This document shows, one piece after another, positions 1 to 7,431 of a stretch of 64,000 bases of DNA. Below the pieces are notes generated by a model. The model was not told the DNA's origin and made no database searches. It was given only the letters and a program-made list of their open reading frames with translations. The DNA lies in contig NZ_CP094326.1 of assembly GCF_022760175.1 (NCBI RefSeq), positions 496,001-560,000 of the forward strand. The letters are read 5' to 3'. Source of the DNA: Zhouia spongiae. Lineage in GTDB: Bacteria; Bacteroidota; Bacteroidia; Flavobacteriales; Flavobacteriaceae. The number at the start of each line of letters is the position of its first letter. The first letter of the stretch is position 1. Position numbers and translations under genes: made by a program.

Positions 1-2696
1 TAAAACATATTGTTAAATTCAATCTCGTAGTAGTCGGCGTTTGCTACTTCCTGCCATGTTGGTTTTAGCGTATATGCTTCCGCATCTTCATCAAAAACCC
101 GTGCATTACCCGGTGTCTGCATGGCTCCGGTAGTCAGCTTATGTGTCTCCTTTGGTTCAAAAACAAACCCTTTCAACTGTAGTTGTATGCTTTGGGATGT
201 AACATCCACTTTTCCCGTTTTAACCAACAGCCTGGGGTTTTTCAGCAGCCGAACTTTTTCAAATTCACTGTCCCTAGTTGAAAACCTGTTAAAATCCGGT
301 TGCTCTTCGTAATAATACACATTCTCCCTGCCTTTCATTTCTTCTTTACTATCAACTTCCAGGAGTTTTACTTTTCTACCCGCAATTTTCAGGGATACCT
401 TTTTCGGTTTTTTGGTAACATTGATCCTGAATTCAGTAGATTTTTCTTTTGTAAACCCCTTGTAACTACCCTCAGAAGGATGAACAGTCAGCCATACATT
501 ATCCTTTACATCAACTTCAGATTCGATTAATGTATATACTCCTTCTCCATTTTTATAAGCTTCGGTAACACCGTCATCATCATATTCCCTAAAAGACGAT
601 TTACCATACGGATACACATCATAGATTCGTAAATTATTGTTTATCTCCGCTACATTATTGTTAGGATTAACCATAGGGATTATCGCACCTCTCTTTACAA
701 AAACAGGTAATTTCCATACGGGACTTGCAACACTATTAATAATCTGATTTCCTTTATATTGTTCCCCTGTAAAATAATCTACCCATAAACCTTCCGGCAG
801 GTATATCCCGTTTCTGATATCGTTTCCTTCTTCGTCTGCCTTAGTTTCTTTATAGATTGGCGCCACTAAAAAGCCTGGTCCGTACATAAACTGGTATTGG
901 GTTGCAGTTCCCTGGGTATAACTGTTTTTTTCTTCCAGGAACATCGCTCTTATCATCGGCAGGCCGTTAACTGATTCTTTTGCAACACTGTAAGCGTACG
1001 GAAGAAGTTCTGATTTCAGTTTCAGATAATTTCTGTTTATTGATGTTACAGGCTCACCCAATGCCTGGGGATATTTTTCATTGGCTCCCCAGCCATCCAT
1101 GTTCAACTGCATCGGCGTAAATGTTTTCCATTGAAAATCCCTTGTATTTACAACAGGGTTTTTACCTCCAAAGATTCCGTCCATATCGGAAGTAATATTT
1201 GGTTGCCCTGATAAACCGGAGCCAATATAGGTTGGAATGTGAAAACGGATATATTCCCATACTCCTCCTGTCTGATCGCCCGACCATATCCCTGCGTAAC
1301 GTTGAGTTCCTGCCCAACCGTCAAGAGAAATAATAAAAGGCCTGGCATTATTTCCATATTCTGGCATGATCTCTCCGACATCGGCAACGCCATTAAGTCC
1401 GAAAGAATAACCGGCACCCACCCACGCCACATCTGTTTTTAACACTCTTACACCTGCATCACGTACTTCTTTTATAATATCTCTCTGCAAAAGCGCACTC
1501 ACCCCTTCTTTCGGGTGTAAATCGGATTGTGTCCACAGCCCTATTTCAACTCCTTTTGACCGTGCATAATCTCCAAATTCTTTCAGGTTTTGAATATTAC
1601 CATCTAAGGTTTCCGTCTGACCATACCCAGCTCCATAACCGTCATTTGGTAAAATCCACCCCAATGGCATATCATTATCCAAATAACGATCTACCGCAGC
1701 TCTTGCTGAGAATTGATAATTATTTTTTTCTCCGTTTAAAGACTCTTTAATTCCACTATTATCCTTTTGGCTTTCTTTATACCTTTTCCCGTCTTCAAAA
1801 AGAATTCCTTTTTCATCTTCTTTCCAGTAATCGCGGTTATAGGCATTTAAGTGCCCCTGGTAGAATCCGAATTTTGGCAACAATGCCGGCTCACCCGTCA
1901 ACTGATAAAAATCGTTCAGAAGGCCGGTCTCTTTATGGTTGATCATAAAGAATACATCGAGATAATCTGTTTCGTGGTGGAGATTGACCACTCCTTCTTG
2001 TTTAGCCCCGAAATCATATTGTCCTTTTTTAAATGTATACCACATAAACCCATACCCGTCAGAAGACCAATAATAAGGTGTAGGCGAAGCTACCCCGCCA
2101 TCTGTCCAGCTATTCTGGTTCTCGATGGCTATTACTTTTCCTTTGTGTGAGAATCTACCATTTTGTACACCACCTCCGTAAAAGTATTCATGCGTATTTT
2201 CTTTTAATTTTATATGTACACGTTCTTTTTCGAAAGATACGGGTTCGGTCACCTCTAAAACAACAGCCTGGGTCGTAAGATCCCGAACGTTAAAAACAGA
2301 ATGTTCGCTGTTAAATGTAATTCTGATTTTCGGCGTCGTAAGATAAAATTGACCTTCGCCTTCTGATATCTTTAAAGAGCTTACCTGTTTTCTCGGGTTG
2401 TTCACCAGAATCTGAGCCTCAGGATCTGCTTTTGGGGGCCTCATGTCTTTTCCTGAATTGTCCTGAAAAAGTCTGAAAATATGATCCGCATAAAAATCGA
2501 CATACATTGTTTGTCTGTCAGAAAATGTAATTTTAGCTAATTCATCTTTTATCTTCTCTACCGCTACAATCCTTAACTGTTTCTTCTTCTCATTTATCGA
2601 TTTTTCATTTTGTGCGTGAAGTCGATTTAAAAAAGTAGCACCTGCACACAAAAACAAAACCAAATAAAAGCTATTAATATTTTTAATTATTTTCAT
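1..2696 (-). CDS. GH31 family glycosidase, 3' end beyond window
   Basis: The frame is open from an ATG at 2696 to the window edge (about 898 residues), so the C-terminus is missing. It starts with a signal peptide ending in LHAQ. A GH31 N-terminal beta domain, a TIM barrel and a DUF5110-like beta domain follow. Near the edge begins a fibronectin-III-like segment (PTWQEVANADYYEIEF). The nucleophile region reads RVLKTDVAWVGAGYSFGLNG, not the WxDMNE of ordinary alpha-glucosidases, and the acid/base region reads GIWSGDQTGG. From memory this resembles the GH31 alpha-N-acetylgalactosaminidase branch, but alpha-glucosidase or alpha-xylosidase activity cannot be excluded. It is separated from hemN by a terminator and lacks the direct-repeat element of the main locus. 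A Fur-box-like sequence lies just upstream. Confidence 0.85.
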   Translation of the reverse strand, partial: MKIIKNINSFYLVLFLCAGATFLNRLHAQNEKSINEKKKQLRIVAVEKIKDELAKITFSDRQTMYVDFYADHIFRLFQDNSGKDMRPPKADPEAQILVNNPRKQVSSLKISEGEGQFYLTTPKIRITFNSEHSVFNVRDLTTQAVVLEVTEPVSFEKERVHIKLKENTHEYFYGGGVQNGRFSHKGKVIAIENQNSWTDGGVASPTPYYWSSDGYGFMWYTFKKGQYDFGAKQEGVVNLHHETDYLDVFFMINHKETGLLNDFYQLTGEPALLPKFGFYQGHLNAYNRDYWKEDEKGILFEDGKRYKESQKDNSGIKESLNGEKNNYQFSARAAVDRYLDNDMPLGWILPNDGYGAGYGQTETLDGNIQNLKEFGDYARSKGVEIGLWTQSDLHPKEGVSALLQRDIIKEVRDAGVRVLKTDVAWVGAGYSFGLNGVADVGEIMPEYGNNARPFIISLDGWAGTQRYAGIWSGDQTGGVWEYIRFHIPTYIGSGLSGQPNITSDMDGIFGGKNPVVNTRDFQWKTFTPMQLNMDGWGANEKYPQALGEPVTSINRNYLKLKSELLPYAYSVAKESVNGLPMIRAMFLEEKNSYTQGTATQYQFMYGPGFLVAPIYKETKADEEGNDIRNGIYLPEGLWVDYFTGEQYKGNQIINSVASPVWKLPVFVKRGAIIPMVNPNNNVAEINNNLRIYDVYPYGKSSFREYDDDGVTEAYKNGEGVYTLIESEVDVKDNVWLTVHPSEGSYKGFTKEKSTEFRINVTKKPKKVSLKIAGRKVKLLEVDSKEEMKGRENVYYYEEQPDFNRFSTRDSEFEKVRLLKNPRLLVKTGKVDVTSQSIQLQLKGFVFEPKETHKLTTGAMQTPGNARVFDEDAEAYTLKPTWQEVANADYYEIEFNNMF

Positions 2697-2723
2697 TACC
2701 TTATTTTTACTTTCGTATTGTCA

Positions 2724-2742
2724 TACAATGATAATCATCATT
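2724..2742 (-). promoter_or_regulatory. Fur-box-like sequence upstream of the GH31 gene
   Basis: The 12-mer AATGATAATCAT at 2727-2738 is identical to the core of the classical 19-bp Fur box, and about 15 of 19 positions match overall by eye. It lies 28-46 nt upstream of the GH31 start codon, where a repressor could act. It may be chance in AT-rich DNA, and no iron gene is adjacent. Confidence 0.3.
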
Positions 2743-2799
2743 CAAGAAGAAAAGTAATTTATTTTGTTAAAATTGATATTCTAGCTTATCGTATTTAAA

Positions 2800-2830
2800 A
2801 TAAAAAGAGCCGAACTTTCGTCCGGCTCTT
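2800..2830 (-). terminator. Rho-independent terminator after hemN
   Basis: The arms AAGAGCCG (2805-2812) and CGGCTCTT (2823-2830) pair perfectly, and the stem can extend inward with one mismatch. On the minus strand the hairpin is followed by a T-rich run. It lies 27 bp past the hemN stop codon and separates hemN from the GH31 gene. Confidence 0.8.
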
Positions 2831-2856
2831 CACCCTACATATCTGATGCCTATCAA

Positions 2857-4215
2857 CTAAACTGTCATAGAAAACAGTTCCCTATCCGGTTTATTACGTT
2901 GTAAAAGAACATCAAATGCCATACAGATATTTCTTATAAATGGTCTTCCGTTATCGGTTACCTTCAGTTCTTTATCTTCAACGATAAAAAAGCCATCTTG
3001 TTTCATTTCTTCTAAACTTTCTAATACTTGTGGTAATTCTTCAAAGTAATCCTTGTCATCCTTCCAGCTTGTTTTAAGCCGGCACATCAGGTTCAGGATA
3101 TGTTTTCTTATGATAAGGTCTTCTTTATTTAAACAATGTCCCCTGTATACCGGTAAAATTCCATTGTTTACTAAATGGGTATATTCTTCTATACCTTTTA
3201 CGTTTTGGGCAAAGGCATACCAGCTGTCGCTTATACTGGAGGCTCCAAGACCTATCATCAGTTGTGTTTTTGAAGCTGTATATCCCATGAAATTCCTGTG
3301 AAGTCCTCCATTTTCCATCGACTTATACAACGAATCTGTTTTAAGGGCAAAATGATCCATCCCTATTTCTACGTATCCTAATTCGGAGAAAAGTTTTTTC
3401 CCAACCTCGTAGAGAATTCTCTTCTCCTCACCGGATGGTAAATTTTCTTCGCTAAATCCTCTTTGTCCGTTACCCTTCATCCACGGCACATGTGCATAAC
3501 TATAGAAGGCTATTCTATCGGGCATTAACTGAATCGTTTTATTGATCGTTTCGATCACGTCTCCGAGGGTTTGGAATGGCAAGCCGAATACCAAATCGTG
3601 GCTTACTGATGTGTATCCTATTTCTCTTGCTTCTTCTGTGGCCCTTTTTACATTTTCGAAAGGCTGGATCCTGTTGATGGCTTTCTGAACTGTTAATGAA
3701 TAATCCTGAACGCCATAACTAACCCGCCGAAACCCTAAATCGTATAATGTTTGTAAGTGTTCACGCGTAGTATTGTTCGGATGCCCCTCAAAACTGAATT
3801 CGTAGTGTCTGGCTTTTACGGCATATTTAAATATGCCGTTGATAAGTTTTTTCAGGTTTTCGGGGGAAAAAAAAGTAGGTGTACCTCCTCCCAAATGAAT
3901 TTCTTTGACCTGGGGGGCATTACCAAGCACATCGCAATACAATTTCCATTCTTTTAAAAGTGTATCGACATATGGCTCTTCAACTTCATGCCTTTTGGTA
4001 ATACGTTTATGGCACCCGCAAAAAGTACATAGGCTCTCGCAAAACGGAAGATGGATATAGAGACTGATTCCTTCCTGCTGATTACTTTCCTGAAAAGATT
4101 TTTTAAATGAACTTATCCAATTATCGACAGAAAATGTTTCTATATCCCAGTAAGGAACTGTAGGGTAGCTTGTATACCTTGGCCCGGGAACATTATATTT
4201 CTGAATTAGATCCAT
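2857..4215 (-). CDS. hemN: Oxygen-independent coproporphyrinogen III oxidase HemN
   Basis: This radical-SAM enzyme decarboxylates coproporphyrinogen III to protoporphyrinogen IX in anaerobic heme synthesis, in the cytoplasm. At 452 residues it has the full length of the HemN family. The iron-sulfur motif CxxxCxxC is at residues 59-66, followed by CGCHK as in true HemN rather than HemW. The GGGTPTF motif of radical-SAM coproporphyrinogen oxidases follows, as does the HemN-specific C-terminal domain. The N-terminus YNVPGPRYTSYPTVPYW is typical of the family. It lies 76 bp downstream of the GlcNAc kinase gene on the same strand, with a hairpin immediately before its start codon and a terminator after it, so it may be transcribed separately. 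Confidence 0.95.
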   Translation of the reverse strand: MDLIQKYNVPGPRYTSYPTVPYWDIETFSVDNWISSFKKSFQESNQQEGISLYIHLPFCESLCTFCGCHKRITKRHEVEEPYVDTLLKEWKLYCDVLGNAPQVKEIHLGGGTPTFFSPENLKKLINGIFKYAVKARHYEFSFEGHPNNTTREHLQTLYDLGFRRVSYGVQDYSLTVQKAINRIQPFENVKRATEEAREIGYTSVSHDLVFGLPFQTLGDVIETINKTIQLMPDRIAFYSYAHVPWMKGNGQRGFSEENLPSGEEKRILYEVGKKLFSELGYVEIGMDHFALKTDSLYKSMENGGLHRNFMGYTASKTQLMIGLGASSISDSWYAFAQNVKGIEEYTHLVNNGILPVYRGHCLNKEDLIIRKHILNLMCRLKTSWKDDKDYFEELPQVLESLEEMKQDGFFIVEDKELKVTDNGRPFIRNICMAFDVLLQRNKPDRELFSMTV

Positions 4216-4217
4216 GT

Positions 4218-4253
4218 CTTAAAGTAGCTTTGAAAGCTCAAAACTACTTTAAG
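4218..4253 (-). promoter_or_regulatory. Inverted repeat in the hemN leader, possible Fnr/Crp-type site
   Basis: The arms CTTAAAGTAG (4218-4227) and CTACTTTAAG (4244-4253) form a perfect 10-bp inverted repeat ending 2 nt before the hemN ATG. In its centre the minus strand reads TTTGA-GCTT-TCAAA, a palindrome with the 5-4-5 layout of Crp/Fnr operators. It could be an operator or a hairpin that masks the ribosome-binding region. No U-tract follows, so it is not a simple terminator. Confidence 0.4.
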
Positions 4254-4291
4254 TGGATTCTATATACTATGACAAATATCAGTTTGGGATC

Positions 4292-5149
4292 TTAACTGAC
4301 AACTTTAGTAGTATGGTATGAGACCAATCCGTCGATTGGCCTTCTTACGAACTTACCTGCCTGAATACCGTGCTCTTTTAAAACTTCGGTTATCTGTTCT
4401 TTTGCATAATAAGCGATTGAACCTATGAAATGTACAGGCGCTGAGGCCAGTTCTTCCTTAAACAACATTAAATGAGACTTTAAAAAAGACAAAGCTGCTT
4501 CTTTGAGTAAAGCCTGAGAAAACGGTTCTTCTATATTTTCGAACAAGAATTTAGCAAAAGTAGCCAGATAAGCATTCGGATTTGGCTTTTTATAAAGGTT
4601 TTTTTTCACTTTGGCGGGATCCAGCTGATACTCAACCCGAAACTTATCGGCCAGATATTCGGGCATTTGCTTAAAGTAATACGCCCTAAGCAATTGCTTT
4701 CCGATAAAATTCCCGCTGGCATCATCCATCAAAGTATATCCGAGGGCAGGCATTCTTGTCTGTATTTCGGTTCCGTCAAAATAACAACAATTTGATCCTG
4801 TTCCTAAAATACAGACTACGGCCGGCTTATCTGTACATGCATAAACGGCCGCTGCCAGATCTTCCTTAACGTCTACTACAGATGCTTTAGTAAAAAATCT
4901 TCTGAATGCTTTCGCCAATCCTTTTTGCTGTTTTTCCAAACCGCAACCTGCTCCATAAAAAAATACTTTTCCCACCTCCTCATGATGCGTTAATAACTCA
5001 GGAGATTCGGCAAGCCTCTCTACGACCTCTTTTTTGGTTAAAAGTGCCGGGTTGACTCCTTTCGTTCTTGTTTTAAAAAGTGTTTTTCCTGCTTCATCGA
5101 CTGCTATCCAATCACACTTGGTAGAACCTCCGTCTGCTATTAAAATCAT
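4292..5149 (-). CDS. N-acetylglucosamine kinase, BadF/BcrA ATPase family
   Basis: A 285-residue cytosolic sugar kinase of the ASKHA fold that most likely phosphorylates GlcNAc at O6. The N-terminal phosphate-binding loop reads IADGGSTKCDW. A second loop, VCILGTGSN, follows, then LGYTLMDDASGNFIGKQLL, the glycine-rich segment typical of bacterial and eukaryotic GlcNAc kinases in the BadF/BadG/BcrA/BcrD family. Its ATG lies 4 bp after the stop codon of the NagB fusion gene, so the two form an operon. Together they convert GlcNAc released by the glycosidases into fructose-6-phosphate. The substrate is inferred from the family and the neighbour; a glucosamine kinase is the main alternative. Confidence 0.85.
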   Translation of the reverse strand: MILIADGGSTKCDWIAVDEAGKTLFKTRTKGVNPALLTKKEVVERLAESPELLTHHEEVGKVFFYGAGCGLEKQQKGLAKAFRRFFTKASVVDVKEDLAAAVYACTDKPAVVCILGTGSNCCYFDGTEIQTRMPALGYTLMDDASGNFIGKQLLRAYYFKQMPEYLADKFRVEYQLDPAKVKKNLYKKPNPNAYLATFAKFLFENIEEPFSQALLKEAALSFLKSHLMLFKEELASAPVHFIGSIAYYAKEQITEVLKEHGIQAGKFVRRPIDGLVSYHTTKVVS

Positions 5150-5153
5150 AAGT

Positions 5154-7088
5154 CTAGTAATAATATCTTCTAAAAGCTTCTATAGCCGCATAATCTGCTA
5201 ATCCTAGCTGGTGGTATTTAGCGGCAGTCTCTTTGTTTCTTTCTTCAGCTCTCACCCAAAACTCTCTGGAGTCGTCTCCCTGGAACATTACTCCGTCCTT
5301 CTGAGACTGGTGATAGAAAATAGCTCTACGCTTTCTCAACACCTGATCAGGACTCATCGGTACAGCCATCTCTATTTCATGCATAGCCCATTCATGCCAT
5401 GCTCCTCTGTACAGCCATACCCAGCAATCTTCCATAAAAGATTCGGGTTTCAGCACCTTTAAAGCCTCAAACAAGGCGTCTAAACAAACCTTATGTGTTC
5501 CGTGAGGATCTGCCAGGTCTCCTGCTGCATATATCTGATGTGGCTTGATTGCCCTGATAATATCACACATAATATCCACATCTTCCTGTCCTAAAGGATT
5601 TTTCTTTATCGTTCCTGTTTCGTAAAAAGGCAAATTCAGGAAATGAGCCTGACTGTCAGGGATTCCGACAAATCGCGTAGCGGCAACAGATTCCTTTTGT
5701 CTTATCAGTCCTTTCAGTGCCCTCACTTCAGGAGCATCGACAACATACTCCTCATTGTTATTAATACTATCAATAATCTTATTGTACAGGTCGTTATTTT
5801 CATCAAAAGAAGCTGCTACTTCCGCAAATTTCAAGGCTTCGTGATTTGATACCGCAATATTCCCTGAAGTCTGGTATACAACATGTACTTCATGCCCTTG
5901 TTCTACCAGGCGGTCAAACGTCCCTCCCATCGAAATAACATCATCGTCAGGATGCGGGCTAAATATAATAACACGCTTTTTAGCCGGTGCTGCCCTTTCA
6001 GGCCTGTTTGTATCATCGGCGTTTGGTTTTCCTCCCGGCCAACCAGATATGGTATGTTGTAATTCATTGAACATTTTAATGTTCAAATCATATGAAGAGC
6101 CTTCATGCGACAGCAGCCCTTCCATCCCATTATCGTTATAATCTTTATCTGTAAGTCTCAATATCGATTTTGAAGTGTGGTCACATAACCAGAATACGGC
6201 TTTTTTAGTAAGCTCATGCGTCCAGTCACACGGCCCGACCAACCAAGGGGTTTTAATTCTTGTGAGTTCTGATGCTGCTTCGTCATTTAGCACAAATGTC
6301 GTATTATTATGCTGTTGCAGATACGTAGCCGGCACTGAAGGATCTATCTCTCCTTCAATCGTCTGCTTAACTATGTCGGCCTTATTCTGCCCCCATGCCA
6401 AAAGTACGATCCTCTTAGCGTCCATTACAGTACGCACCCCCATAGTAATCGCTTTCTTCGGCACATTCTCAAGTCCTAAAAATGCTCCGGATGCATCACT
6501 TCTTGTTAAGTGATCCAGCGTAATCAGGCGCGTTCTTGAATTATAGTGAGAACCTGGCTCATTAAAACCGATATGCCCCGTTCTACCAATACCCAGCAAT
6601 TGAAAATCCAAACCACCATAACTCTTTATCTTTTCTTCATAAGACACACAGAAATCCAGTATTTCATCAGGTTCCAGATCTCCTTTGGGGATATTTACAT
6701 TTTCAGGCTTTATGTCTATGTGATTAAACAGATATTCATGCATAAAATAGTGATAACTCTGCACGTTCTGCTTCGTCATCGGATAGTATTCATCTAAGTT
6801 GAAGGTGACTACATTTTCGAAGCTCAATCCTTCTTCCTTATGTAGTCGCACTAATTCTTCATACACCTTAATTGGTGAAGAACCTGTAGCCAACCCCAGA
6901 ACACAAGGTAGATTTTCCTCTTGCTTTGTTCTGATAAGAGATGCTATTTCAGCTGCCACTATAGCAGAGGCCACATTTGAATCATCAAAAACAACATTGT
7001 GAATTTTTTCGAAACGTGTATTCTCGTATACACCGGCTGCTTGATAACTAATATTTTTCAGATTTCTTAATTGTTCTTCAGCAATCAT
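5154..7088 (-). CDS. nagB: Glucosamine-6-phosphate deaminase fused to a LmbE/PIG-L deacetylase-like domain
   Basis: Residues ~30-310 are NagB, which isomerises and deaminates glucosamine-6-phosphate to fructose-6-phosphate. Visible motifs are LATGSSP (66-72), FNLDEYYPM (96-104) and GIGRTGHIGFNEPG (166-179). From ~370 a PIG-L/LmbE domain begins with IIFSPHPDDDVISMGGT, where the zinc motif reads HPDDD rather than the common HPDDE; DPHGTHK further on supplies the second metal site. At 644 residues the protein is far longer than E. coli NagB (266) but matches Bacteroidota fusion proteins. No separate NagA is in the window, so the C-terminal domain might deacetylate GlcNAc-6-P; that is inference. 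It is first gene of an operon with the GlcNAc kinase, with direct-repeat site A upstream. Confidence 0.93.
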   Translation of the reverse strand: MIAEEQLRNLKNISYQAAGVYENTRFEKIHNVVFDDSNVASAIVAAEIASLIRTKQEENLPCVLGLATGSSPIKVYEELVRLHKEEGLSFENVVTFNLDEYYPMTKQNVQSYHYFMHEYLFNHIDIKPENVNIPKGDLEPDEILDFCVSYEEKIKSYGGLDFQLLGIGRTGHIGFNEPGSHYNSRTRLITLDHLTRSDASGAFLGLENVPKKAITMGVRTVMDAKRIVLLAWGQNKADIVKQTIEGEIDPSVPATYLQQHNNTTFVLNDEAASELTRIKTPWLVGPCDWTHELTKKAVFWLCDHTSKSILRLTDKDYNDNGMEGLLSHEGSSYDLNIKMFNELQHTISGWPGGKPNADDTNRPERAAPAKKRVIIFSPHPDDDVISMGGTFDRLVEQGHEVHVVYQTSGNIAVSNHEALKFAEVAASFDENNDLYNKIIDSINNNEEYVVDAPEVRALKGLIRQKESVAATRFVGIPDSQAHFLNLPFYETGTIKKNPLGQEDVDIMCDIIRAIKPHQIYAAGDLADPHGTHKVCLDALFEALKVLKPESFMEDCWVWLYRGAWHEWAMHEIEMAVPMSPDQVLRKRRAIFYHQSQKDGVMFQGDDSREFWVRAEERNKETAAKYHQLGLADYAAIEAFRRYYY

Positions 7089-7431
7089 AATTTCTTATTT
7101 TAATATTTATTTGGCTATGGTAAGTTTCAAATAAAAAACATGTGCAAGATAGTTCATTCGGTCACTACACGAAAGTCTATTTAATTCTTTCACAAAATGC
7201 CAAGTTTTCATTAAATAACTTAATCCGGATCCCAAACCCTTTTATATATGCACAATAACGGAGGTACTAATATCATAAAACGGGGCATCACATTTTAAAT
7301 AATTCGACCAACAACAATGGTCAAAAGCTAAAAAACATTACCTTTAAAACAATCTGTAATTAAGCCTGAATTGGTCTAAATCGTCATATAAACATACGGA
7401 TAAAAGAACTTTTTTCTAACCCCTTATTATT
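7089..7431. other. 343-bp non-coding divergent region
   Basis: No credible gene lies between nagB (-) and the DUF255 gene (+). The region contains regulatory site A at 7303-7337, 215-249 nt upstream of the nagB start. The promoters of both genes should lie here. I saw no hairpin with a U-tract and no RNA gene. Confidence 0.6.
7303..7337 (-). promoter_or_regulatory. Site A: direct-repeat regulatory element upstream of nagB
   Basis: On the + strand the conserved 11-mer GACCAACAACA (7306-7316) is preceded by TTC. A degenerate copy, GCTAAAAAACA, is at 7327-7337, start to start 21 bp. In the direction of nagB transcription this reads TGTTTTTTAGC, a 10-bp spacer, then TGTTGTTGGTCGAA. The arrangement recurs at sites B, C and E, and half of it at D. 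It ties GlcNAc catabolism to the glycan locus. A LytTR-type activator site is the favoured reading. Confidence 0.55.

Noticed and set aside
2857-4215. HemN as part of the heme-c redox cassette
   Set aside because: hemN is a general heme-synthesis gene, lies 32 kb away, has its own terminator and lacks the shared regulatory element. The proximity is not evidence of a link.
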